Origin: a virus
Virus record (IMG/VR): IMGVR_UViG_3300017706_000806
Location: 1-55,825 of that record
Length of the DNA: 55,825 bases
Direction: 5' to 3' (one strand)
Shown: positions 23,992 through 32,687 of the stretch, piece after piece
How positions within the stretch are numbered: the stretch's first letter is position 1
Layout: the number at the start of each line of letters is the position of its first letter
Made by a program: the position numbers and the translations under genes
Notes under the pieces: model-generated
Databases searched by the model: none
What the model was told of the DNA's origin: nothing
What the model saw: the letters and a program-made list of their open reading frames with translations, nothing else

Positions 23992-24972
23992 ATGAACAAA
24001 AACATTTTTTTACCCAGAATTAATATTTTACCATATGAATACCCACAACTCCTAGCATATAAAGATGCTATTAGACATTCCTATTGGATTGACACTGAGT
24101 TTAATTTTACAACAGACATACAGGACTTTAAAGTAACTATCAGCAATGAAGAGAGAGATGTAATTAAAAAGACTATGCTTGCAATTGCACAGATAGAAGT
24201 CAACGTAAAGACATTCTGGGCTGATATGTATAAGCGTATGCCCATCACAGAAGTAGGTGATGTAGGTATGACCTTTGCTGAATCAGAGGTTAGACATAAA
24301 GATGCTTATGCAAAACTTCTTAGGATACTTGGTCTAGAAAAGGAATTTGAAAAAGTAATTGAAGTACCTGCAATAGCTGAAAGACTTAAGTATCTGAAAA
24401 AGTATTTAGATGGTACACGCAGCAGAGAAGATAAAATGTATACTAAATCAGTGTTATTATTTTCTCTATTTATTGAACATGTAAGTCTTTTTAGTCAGTT
24501 TCTAATTATGATGTCTTTCAACAAAGAAAAGAATTTGTTTAAAGGAATATCAAATGTAGTTGAAGCAACATCTAAAGAAGAAGAGATTCACGGTAATTTT
24601 GGAGTTGAAATAATTAACATTATTAAGTCAGAAAATCCAGAATGGTTTGATGATGAGTTTGAAGAGTTAATATATTCTGCATGCAGAAAAGCATATAGAG
24701 CTGAATGTAAAATTATAGATTGGATCTTTGAGAAAGGTGAATTAAGTTTCTTACCAAAGTATACAATATATCAATTTATCAAAAACAGATTCAATAACTC
24801 TCTCAGTAAAATTGGAATGACTCCAATCTTTGAGGTAGATAAAAAAGCATTAAAAGTTACAGAATGGTTTGATATAGAAATCACCGGTACTAAAGAAGGT
24901 GACTTCTTTTACAAAAAGTCTGTAGATTATAATAAGAAAAGCAAGTCTATCACAGCAGATGACTTATTTTAA
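23992..24972 (+). CDS. nrdB: Ribonucleotide reductase class I small subunit
   Basis: This 326-residue R2 protein holds the di-metal site and stores the radical for ribonucleotide reduction. All metal ligands can be placed: E69, E99 and H102 (ESEVRH), E162 (FIEHVS), and E197 and H200 (EEIHGNFG). The expected radical Tyr is Y106, four residues after H102, as in E. coli Y122. This makes it a canonical, oxygen-dependent class I enzyme. It pairs with NrdA downstream, with a small membrane protein gene between them overlapping its end. Supplying dNTPs during replication is the clear role. Confidence 0.9.
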   Translation: MNKNIFLPRINILPYEYPQLLAYKDAIRHSYWIDTEFNFTTDIQDFKVTISNEERDVIKKTMLAIAQIEVNVKTFWADMYKRMPITEVGDVGMTFAESEVRHKDAYAKLLRILGLEKEFEKVIEVPAIAERLKYLKKYLDGTRSREDKMYTKSVLLFSLFIEHVSLFSQFLIMMSFNKEKNLFKGISNVVEATSKEEEIHGNFGVEIINIIKSENPEWFDDEFEELIYSACRKAYRAECKIIDWIFEKGELSFLPKYTIYQFIKNRFNNSLSKIGMTPIFEVDKKALKVTEWFDIEITGTKEGDFFYKKSVDYNKKSKSITADDLF

Positions 24973-25156
24973 AAAGTTCATTTCATTCTTTCTAGTTTGG
25001 TATAGTCAGCAAATGGCTATACCATTCTGGATTGTGGGTCACGTACACCTTCACTTCGTAAGTTGGCATGATCTATATGAGTATATACTATCAATCATAT
25101 TACACTTAATGGTGGCAATAGGATTCTGGATAGATTGGAAAAAAAGCAAAAAATAA
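24959..25156 (+). CDS. Small membrane protein between nrdB and nrdA (65 aa)
   Basis: The ATG overlaps the end of nrdB by 14 bases and the gene ends seven bases before nrdA. Two hydrophobic segments are evident (FISFFLVWYSQQMAIPFWIV and YILSIILHLMVAIGFWIDW), with a His-rich turn (VGHVHLHFVSWHD) between them and a basic C-terminus. It is not recognised. Co-transcription with RNR is clear, but a functional link is not; it is not a glutaredoxin (no CxxC). Confidence 0.6.
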   Translation: MTYFKKFISFFLVWYSQQMAIPFWIVGHVHLHFVSWHDLYEYILSIILHLMVAIGFWIDWKKSKK

Positions 25157-25163
25157 AAATAAT

Positions 25164-26789
25164 ATGGAATATAATAAATATTACTGGCTAAATGAAGACA
25201 GCCGCACATTTCTATCAAGAGGATATATAACAGAAAGTCCTGAGCAAAGGATAAAAGATATTGCTATTAAAGCAGAAAAGTATTTAAATATAAAAGGGTT
25301 TGCTGAAAAGTTTGAGGATTATATGGCAAAAGGGTTTTACTCTTTGTCTACTCCTGTATGGATTAACTTTGGCAAGCAAAAAGGTCTACCTATTAGTTGT
25401 TATGGATCTAACGTTGATGATAATTTAGACAGCATTTTAAATGCAGGTCGTGAAATAGGGATGATGTCTAAGTATGGAGGAGGTACAAGTGCCTTTCTTG
25501 GAAACATTAGAGCTAGAGGAACTGAAATATCTACAGGAGGTAATGCTGATGGACCAATTCATTATGCTAAAATTTATGATACTGTAGTAGACGTTTGCAA
25601 GCAGTCTGAGGCCAGACGTGGTGCTTGTGCAGTATACCTACCAGTTGAGCATGCAGATATCTTAGAGTTCTTAGATATTGGCACAGAGGGTAATCCTATA
25701 CAGAATTTACAGTATGGTGTTACAGTCACTGACCAATGGATGAATGAAATGAAAGAGGGGGACAAAGCTAAACGTAAAGTATGGGCCAGGATTATTCAGA
25801 ACAGAAGTGAGTTTGGTTTTCCTTATGTTATGTTTAAAGATAACTCTAATAACAACTCTCCTTATAAAGAGCTTGGAATGGATATTACAGCATCTAATCT
25901 GTGTTCAGAGATCCAGCTTCCTACTGATAGTTATAACTCTTTTGTATGTTGTTTGGGTTCTATAAACCTATTGCACTGGGATCAGATAAAAGAAACTGAT
26001 GCAATTGAAACATATGTGTATTTCTTAAATGCAGTAATGGATGAATTCATTATTAAGTCTGAGACTATGCCAGGTATGAAGAGAGCATTTAACTTTGCTG
26101 AAAAACATAGAGCAATTGGTCTTGGTGTATTAGGTTATCACTCTTTGTTTCAATCTAAGCTTCTTGAGTTTGACTCATTGGAAGCTAAAGGATTAAATAG
26201 TGAAATCTTTAGAACGCTTAAAGACAGAAGTGAAATTGCTTCTAGAGAGTTACATAATGAGCATGGATACACATCTCTTAGAGAAGGGTATGCTAACACC
26301 ACTCTTATGGCCATTGCTCCTACTAAGTCTAGTTCATTTATACACGGTGCTGTGTCTATGGGTATAGAGCCTATCAAGTCTAATTACTTTATCAAGGATC
26401 TTGCTAAGTCTAAGACTATTTACAAGAACCCATTTTTAGAAGAGGAGCTTGAGAAGTATGGTCTAAATACAGACAAGACTTGGAAGTCTATCCTAAAGAA
26501 AGATGGTAGCGTACAACACTTAGATTTTCCTAGTAAGGCAGTGTTCAAGTCTTTTGTTGAGATATCTCCTAAAGAGATCGTGTTACAAGCAGCACAAAGA
26601 CAAAAATACATTGATCAATCGCAGTCATTAAACTTAATGATTGATCCATCCGTATCAGCTAAAGATGTTAATAAACTTTATATATACGCATGGGAGGAAG
26701 GTGTAAAGACTCTGTACTATCAGTTTAGTAAGAGTAGTGCACAAGACTTTGCTCGTAATATATTAGAATGCTCTAGCTGTGAAGGTTAA
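25164..26789 (+). CDS. nrdA: Ribonucleotide reductase class I large subunit
   Basis: This 541-residue catalytic subunit reduces ribonucleoside diphosphates. Catalytic features are the redox Cys C79 (LPISCYGS), the active-site triad N245-L-C247-S-E249, a partner redox Cys in VCCLGSINL (C262/C263), paired tyrosines in TLYYQF and a C-terminal Cys pair (C536, C539 in ECSSCEG) that would be re-reduced by thioredoxin or glutaredoxin. It is shorter than cellular NrdA (about 750) and starts directly in the catalytic region, so it lacks the ATP-cone and dATP feedback through it. Lack of that brake is common in phage RNR. Confidence 0.9.
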   Translation: MEYNKYYWLNEDSRTFLSRGYITESPEQRIKDIAIKAEKYLNIKGFAEKFEDYMAKGFYSLSTPVWINFGKQKGLPISCYGSNVDDNLDSILNAGREIGMMSKYGGGTSAFLGNIRARGTEISTGGNADGPIHYAKIYDTVVDVCKQSEARRGACAVYLPVEHADILEFLDIGTEGNPIQNLQYGVTVTDQWMNEMKEGDKAKRKVWARIIQNRSEFGFPYVMFKDNSNNNSPYKELGMDITASNLCSEIQLPTDSYNSFVCCLGSINLLHWDQIKETDAIETYVYFLNAVMDEFIIKSETMPGMKRAFNFAEKHRAIGLGVLGYHSLFQSKLLEFDSLEAKGLNSEIFRTLKDRSEIASRELHNEHGYTSLREGYANTTLMAIAPTKSSSFIHGAVSMGIEPIKSNYFIKDLAKSKTIYKNPFLEEELEKYGLNTDKTWKSILKKDGSVQHLDFPSKAVFKSFVEISPKEIVLQAAQRQKYIDQSQSLNLMIDPSVSAKDVNKLYIYAWEEGVKTLYYQFSKSSAQDFARNILECSSCEG

Positions 26790-26994
26790 ATTCTTATTGC
26801 TCTTGATTTGCCTAGGTTGCAGATCGGAGCAGGGTCTAGATAAAAGTCCCTTGCGGAATGATCTAGATAAAGATACTAATATACTAGACTGGTACGTAGA
26901 TGGTCAAGACACAATCATCTATACTAAGCAAGACTCTATAAGAGATGAACGTGAAAGACGTATCTTTATAGACTCACTATATCATGCAGAATAA
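26779..26994 (+). CDS. Small lipoprotein (71 aa), possible outer-membrane spanin
   Basis: The GTG start overlaps the end of nrdA by 11 bases. The N-terminus (MKVKFLLLLICLGCRSEQ) is a short signal peptide ending in a lipobox-like CLGC, so Cys14 would be lipidated. The mature part is small and charged (DSIRDERERRIFIDSLYHAE). Size and type fit small phage lipoproteins such as Rz1-like outer spanins, but the low Pro content and location in an RNR cassette leave this open. Confidence 0.5.
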   Translation: MKVKFLLLLICLGCRSEQGLDKSPLRNDLDKDTNILDWYVDGQDTIIYTKQDSIRDERERRIFIDSLYHAE

Positions 26995-26998
26995 AAAG

Positions 26999-27026
26999 AA
27001 TCCCCGGCAATTACACCGGGGATTTT
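26999..27026. terminator. Strong bidirectional terminator between RNR cassette and virion block
   Basis: A perfect 9-bp GC-rich stem (AATCCCCGG at 26999-27007 with CCGGGGATT at 27016-27024) has an 8-base loop. T-rich sequence follows on the plus strand and, read the other way, CTTTTTATT on the minus strand. It closes two convergent units. Confidence 0.85.
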
Positions 27027-27030
27027 ATAT

Positions 27031-30000
27031 TTAGTATCTAATATTATACTTCTGTTCTTCAATTAAGTTATTCCATTTTTCTATACTATATAAAATTGGA
27101 ATGACATCTTTCCACTCTTTCCAAAGCTTCAGTTGACCTTTTCTATACCCTCTTTGATAAACATATGTTTTGTTGCTGCGGAACTCTTCATCAGTTTTTG
27201 TTATTAAACCAAGAGGTGTTCGTCCTGTTATTAGCAATGCATCAACCAAATTTTCAACATTTTTTGATGCAGAAATTGGATTGTTTACAAAACCAACTAA
27301 TTGATCAAATCCTGCTGCAGGAAAAAGAGGTACAAACTGTGTAGTCTCTGCAACTAATCTACCAGACTGTTTCTTCAATGCGTTTTTTAATTTTCTTACA
27401 TAAGGGCTATCATCATCATCTCCAGCAAGTGCTGAATCAAGAACTAGATTTATAGCCATAACAGATAGGATAATACCTAATTCACCCATACTTCTATAGA
27501 CACCTAATATTTTATTTGTTGCATATTGATCTCTATTACCACCCTCACCAACAAAACCTTGTTCTTTTAAAAATGAATCTTTATATTTTGCAATATCTAA
27601 ATTGCCTTTATAGATTTGTTCTTTAGCATGTCCTAAAAATTTCCAAAAAGATCTGTATCTTCCTTCCATATGACCTAAATTTTCATCAAAGTATTCTCTT
27701 TGAAATCTAGATCTTATTGCTGGTGCAACCCACTTCTTAAATTGAGCTGCAAGATTACCCAATACATAACTTTGTAAAACCATTTTATCATCGCTAGAAT
27801 AGTTACCATGTATTTGTTTATTGACTTCTCTTATTTCTTGGGTTATTATTGCTTTTGTTGTTTCATTGTAGTCTCTCTCAGTACCATTTTTAAAAATTAC
27901 TTTATCATATCCTTCTTTTAATCTAGTCTTATGAGTTTTAGTATCAAAGACATGAGCATCATAATAAGATAATGTCTCTCCAGTCTCTGAGTTTTTCATC
28001 ATATAGTTTTGAGAACTCATGATGATTGCCATTCCAACCTTAGTTTGGACATTATATTCAGCAGCATCTTGCATTACATAACCAACTCTTTTAAATCTTT
28101 GCCAGATGGTTTCAGCATCTTTGCTTTTATTACCAGACTCACGGAGATCACTAGAAGGATCCATCATGCGTAACTCCTCTACAAAGGCTTCATATAAGTT
28201 ATTTGCTAAATCTGGATCATAGGTTGATGTTTTAATACCGGCCTTTCCAAGTGTAGCTATATCTGCTAATTCAACAGTAGCAGATCCAAGTCTCTGAAAA
28301 AGACCAGACTGTAATCCCTGTAGATTAAACTCTTTGCTTGCTCGGATGTAAGCACTTTTATCAAAAAATCTTCCACCAAGCATTTCAATGTTATTGTTAA
28401 TCCTACCCATCAAGTAGTTATTAAGGTTACCCAAAGGGTTAAATGCAACATAGGTTAAAGAAGAAAGAGATATTAACTTTGAAGCAATCTTGCTAGCTGC
28501 TCCTTTTGAAACAAGTTCGTTATCATAGAACACCATAGACATATACTTCCTTGCTCTCTTTTCTACATTGGATGCATCTCCTGATTCCTGTCTTGAAACA
28601 CCAGTTGTTCTTAAAACACCATCAACACCTTTTTGAAACCAAGTTTCATTTGAGTTACTTGATTGATAATCTTTATCTGAAATAACTTTTACAAAGGCAT
28701 TTAAGGTATCTTCAATTTGACCCATCACCTCATAATGCTCTGCCATTGCACTAAACTGTAATAAACTTGAAGCCATATCTGTGCTTACTTCACCCACAGC
28801 TGGCTTATTCCTTAGTGAATTAGCTTTACCATTTAACAAAGCTATCTGTTGTTTGTAATTAGCTTTTGTTATTTTATCTTGTTTATAATCATCTTTCAAA
28901 GCTCTAATATCAGCCTCTACAGTTTCAAGTGCTCCATCTACGGCTGCAGATCCGGTTAAGAATACAGGTAACCCTTTATATATACTACCATCTTCGTTAG
29001 CTAACAAAGTCTTTTCACTGGCCGTTCTTTCAGTAAGGTTCTTCCAACTCCTAACTGTATTTGAATATAGTTTAGTAAATAGTGATCCCTCTTCTTTTAA
29101 TGTAGACACCAACTCATTTCTAACTAATGGCACTCTACCAAGCATCTGATTCTGTTGCTGTTCTGGTAGCTTCTTTAACAGTTCATCTTCATAGTACTGA
29201 ACATACATCTCATAAAACTCTCTTTGAGCTAAAGTTAATGCATCTGTTTTGCTAGGATCATATAGAGCTTCATACTTTTCACTACGCATGCTTTCTCCAT
29301 TTCCTGACACCTCTCTTGGTTCTATATAGTCTCTCTTAACTCCTTTATTATACTCTTGATTTAAGATAACTGCACCTGTAGCCGCTCCATCAACTCTTAT
29401 AGCTTTTGTATATGTTCTGTTTTCATAATACTTTGCTTTATAAGCAGTGTACTCTGCTAAGTCAACGTTATTTCTAACAATCCAATATCCATTGCTTAAA
29501 ATTTCAAACTTATTTCTAGCATCTATGAATTCCTGAGTATACTTATGGTATACACCATCTAGTCTATTTCCATTATCATCAATGATTTCTGCCCTCATAA
29601 AGTCAGAGTATGCCTTCTTCTTATCCGCTAAATCTTTATTAAAAGCTAACTCTTCAGCTGTACCATCTTCTACATTTAGTATAGGATTATAATCATAAGG
29701 AGTTCCATTATTGTCAGACAATTCTTTATACAGGTCTTGAGCCATAGTATAATACTTCTGGCCTATTTTCTTTGTGTAAAATCCTGTAAATTTATTATCA
29801 GAATCAAACTCAAGCATAAAATCAAAAATTCTTTGTTTGTCAGAACCTGGAGATAGCTTAAATAATTTTTCTCCAGTCTTTCTAATAACTTCTTCTCTAA
29901 CACCTATCTTATTTAAAAGAACTTGCTTTTGTCTTTTGTAGATCTTGTCCATAATAGTTAACAAGGTCTCTCCTGAAGTAGCCATGTCTTTTGTCATTAG

Positions 30001-32661
30001 TTCAGTAAGACTTATGTCCCTAGAGAACTTTACCCCACCACCTTCTATTATTTCTTTTAAATCTTCTTCTGTGAACAAACTGTTCTCAGCACCAAATTCT
30101 TTATTAGAAAGCTCTCTTACTTTTTCTGTAACAAAATCTACAACAGCAGTATTTATTATACCCTCTCTTTTCTTCGTACCCACTAATTGATTATACAAAG
30201 AATTCATTTGGAGAACCATTGATGTCTGGGTTGCATTAAGCTCATTACTTTCTGATAAATTAAAGAGATCTTTATAGGTAGTTAGAAATCTCTGAAAGTT
30301 CATAACATAGCTTATATACTCAGGCTTGTTAATATTTTTAGGATTTTCAACATACTCTTGGAATTCTCTAATTTCTCTTAAAGCATATCTTAACATAGCT
30401 GTATAAGTTCGTGATCTTTGAATTGATCCTTCTCCCATAGTTAAAGATATAAGTCCTATTGCTTTAGATATCTCATCTCGTGTTGCTTTTTCACTCTGTT
30501 TTAAAAATACTTTATTATCAATCTGTTCTAGACCTTTCAGTTTCTTTGTTAGACCTTCTCTAAATGCAGCCAGTGCATTAAAGATTGTATTGTATTCAGG
30601 ATATTCTGCAGCTGTACCCTCCTCTGTATTAACAGATTCATCATCTCTACCTACATAAGGTTGTTCAGGATCATTCTTAATCTTTTCATTTAATATATCT
30701 TGCTGAAAATTATCTATCTGATAAGGAAGTAATTCATTAACAAGATTAATATTTTCACTTGGCGCATGTTGATGCACACCATCTATATCAATCTTACCAT
30801 TAAACTTTTGATTCTTACCTTGACCACTAACACCTGATATAACATGAATGGTGGCAGCACCATGATAGTCTGCTTGGATCTTATAACCCATGTTTTCAAG
30901 CATGCGTCTTTGCAGTCCTACCTTTAAGTTATGTTTAGCCCTAGCAGAAAGTTTGTTTTTATTTTTTAATCCTTTTAAAGAAAATATATCACTGAAGCTG
31001 CTTGAGGTGCTCATTAAATCAATAACCTTTATTGCACCAGTAGGATCCATTATAACAACATCAGCTTTTGTAGCAACTTTCTTTTCAGAATCAAATAAAA
31101 CAACTTGAGGAATAGCTACAGACCCCATAGGTTTCAAAACTTTCAATTGATACGTAAACTTCTTGTACATTTCTGCAGCCTCTTCTTGACTTAAAACTTT
31201 CATTGTGTCAGCTGCAAAGTCAGATCCAATAATTGCAGCACTCAATAAAGTATTTAAATCATCTTTGATGTTTAAATCTAATTGTGTTTCTTTTTGATCA
31301 ACTGATGTATCTTCAATTAATTGATCTACTGATTTATACACTTCACCTGTAGTGATATTATAATATGTATTATCTGATTTATTTAATACTACAATATCAC
31401 TTCCTTCTGCTGCCACGTTTATATTTGCTGATAAACTATCAATTTTAGTTTTATCTTTTGTTACAGAATTAAACATCTGCTGAATAATAGTCTTCTGTGT
31501 AGGATTATCTCCTGCTTGTTCTAATAAAGAATCATAGACTTTCTGCTTTTCTGGTGTAAGAGAATATCTTATTTTACCATTAGCAACTTTTTCTAATTTA
31601 AACCTTATACCTTCAGTATTCAAAAGCTTTGCTAAATCACTAAATGTACTTTGGCTATTAATTGCAGTAACAGGCAATGTCCCACCTGTTATATACTTAC
31701 TCAAATCTTTTATGACATTCATAAACCACTCTAAAGCTTCTTGAATTCTATTTAAGAAAGATTTAGTAGGTTGATTTTCATATTCATTTTTAAAATGTCT
31801 AGTTAGTGCTTGAGTTACTATTTCAAGATCTCTTTCTAACTGAGTAAAGTTTCTTCTTTTGTTATAAGCATCAGTAATTTGTTGAGCTAGCTCAGGAAAA
31901 TTTTTCTTTGCTTCAGCAAGTAACCCATCAAATAATTCTGAATTATCTACTTTAATTGCATCAATGAATGGATGCAACATTTCTTCTATTGCTGTTTCAT
32001 CAGTGACTCTACCTCTAATTAAATACGCAGTTCCATCAACATAAAAAGAATTAACCTCAGAAAAGTTAGCCGTTGTCTTCTTCCATTGTGGCAATCTAGC
32101 ATATAATGCTTCAGCATCAGAAACAGATAACATCTTTACTCTAATCTGCGGAAACATTTTCATTAGATGTGTAACTACAGCCCTTGATCTATTAGTATCC
32201 CATGATCTAGAACCAGGTAATACATCTCTAACAGTAAAAAGATCACTATCAACTTTAACTTTATAACTTAATGGAGTTCTTGTTATGCGTACTGACTCAA
32301 GAGGAATATTATTTATTTCTAAATATCTAGTTAGTCTATTAAGATTGTTCTGTAAAAATCTTTCATCATACTCTCTAGTTTCAGGATTGGAATTATTAAT
32401 TAAATAAGTATCTTGATACTTATGAATTATCTTTTCTCTTCTTAAGTTATTTAATACACTTTCCCCAAAGCTTCTTTGCTTTAATGCAAAAGATGTTTTA
32501 TTAGTTTTAACAAAGTCCTTTGCTTCAACAACAGTTGGAAACACATCAGTATCATTTGTATTTTGCCAAGAAATAATAACATTATTAGTAACTAATTCGC
32601 TACCATAAACCTTTTGTAGTGCTTTATATTCTGCAGTATTTTTATTTGGACATGTTGCCAT
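27031..32661 (-). CDS. Giant virion/cargo protein with degenerate zincin-like and PD-(D/E)XK-like domains (1876 aa)
   Basis: The last of the five giant genes. Near the N-terminus a zincin-like helix reads AIEEMLHPFIDAI (E226-H230), where the first His of HExxH is replaced. The helices after it (IVTQALTRHF, KSFLNRIQEALEWFMNVIKD) align with those after the intact HEAFH site in the 4874-residue protein. Around 530-580 a RecB-like fold reads TKADVVIMD (D534) then VIDLMSTS (D548), with Met550 where the catalytic Lys should be, followed by a KHNLKVGLQRRMLENMGY helix. The C-terminal quarter has a hydrophobic segment near 1720-1745 (LGIILSVMAINLVLDSALAG). This fits a packaged, ejected multidomain crAss-like protein; enzymatic activity is doubtful. 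Confidence 0.75.
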   Translation of the reverse strand: MATCPNKNTAEYKALQKVYGSELVTNNVIISWQNTNDTDVFPTVVEAKDFVKTNKTSFALKQRSFGESVLNNLRREKIIHKYQDTYLINNSNPETREYDERFLQNNLNRLTRYLEINNIPLESVRITRTPLSYKVKVDSDLFTVRDVLPGSRSWDTNRSRAVVTHLMKMFPQIRVKMLSVSDAEALYARLPQWKKTTANFSEVNSFYVDGTAYLIRGRVTDETAIEEMLHPFIDAIKVDNSELFDGLLAEAKKNFPELAQQITDAYNKRRNFTQLERDLEIVTQALTRHFKNEYENQPTKSFLNRIQEALEWFMNVIKDLSKYITGGTLPVTAINSQSTFSDLAKLLNTEGIRFKLEKVANGKIRYSLTPEKQKVYDSLLEQAGDNPTQKTIIQQMFNSVTKDKTKIDSLSANINVAAEGSDIVVLNKSDNTYYNITTGEVYKSVDQLIEDTSVDQKETQLDLNIKDDLNTLLSAAIIGSDFAADTMKVLSQEEAAEMYKKFTYQLKVLKPMGSVAIPQVVLFDSEKKVATKADVVIMDPTGAIKVIDLMSTSSSFSDIFSLKGLKNKNKLSARAKHNLKVGLQRRMLENMGYKIQADYHGAATIHVISGVSGQGKNQKFNGKIDIDGVHQHAPSENINLVNELLPYQIDNFQQDILNEKIKNDPEQPYVGRDDESVNTEEGTAAEYPEYNTIFNALAAFREGLTKKLKGLEQIDNKVFLKQSEKATRDEISKAIGLISLTMGEGSIQRSRTYTAMLRYALREIREFQEYVENPKNINKPEYISYVMNFQRFLTTYKDLFNLSESNELNATQTSMVLQMNSLYNQLVGTKKREGIINTAVVDFVTEKVRELSNKEFGAENSLFTEEDLKEIIEGGGVKFSRDISLTELMTKDMATSGETLLTIMDKIYKRQKQVLLNKIGVREEVIRKTGEKLFKLSPGSDKQRIFDFMLEFDSDNKFTGFYTKKIGQKYYTMAQDLYKELSDNNGTPYDYNPILNVEDGTAEELAFNKDLADKKKAYSDFMRAEIIDDNGNRLDGVYHKYTQEFIDARNKFEILSNGYWIVRNNVDLAEYTAYKAKYYENRTYTKAIRVDGAATGAVILNQEYNKGVKRDYIEPREVSGNGESMRSEKYEALYDPSKTDALTLAQREFYEMYVQYYEDELLKKLPEQQQNQMLGRVPLVRNELVSTLKEEGSLFTKLYSNTVRSWKNLTERTASEKTLLANEDGSIYKGLPVFLTGSAAVDGALETVEADIRALKDDYKQDKITKANYKQQIALLNGKANSLRNKPAVGEVSTDMASSLLQFSAMAEHYEVMGQIEDTLNAFVKVISDKDYQSSNSNETWFQKGVDGVLRTTGVSRQESGDASNVEKRARKYMSMVFYDNELVSKGAASKIASKLISLSSLTYVAFNPLGNLNNYLMGRINNNIEMLGGRFFDKSAYIRASKEFNLQGLQSGLFQRLGSATVELADIATLGKAGIKTSTYDPDLANNLYEAFVEELRMMDPSSDLRESGNKSKDAETIWQRFKRVGYVMQDAAEYNVQTKVGMAIIMSSQNYMMKNSETGETLSYYDAHVFDTKTHKTRLKEGYDKVIFKNGTERDYNETTKAIITQEIREVNKQIHGNYSSDDKMVLQSYVLGNLAAQFKKWVAPAIRSRFQREYFDENLGHMEGRYRSFWKFLGHAKEQIYKGNLDIAKYKDSFLKEQGFVGEGGNRDQYATNKILGVYRSMGELGIILSVMAINLVLDSALAGDDDDSPYVRKLKNALKKQSGRLVAETTQFVPLFPAAGFDQLVGFVNNPISASKNVENLVDALLITGRTPLGLITKTDEEFRSNKTYVYQRGYRKGQLKLWKEWKDVIPILYSIEKWNNLIEEQKYNIRY

Positions 32662-32687
32662 AACTTATATATCTTATTATTTTTGAT

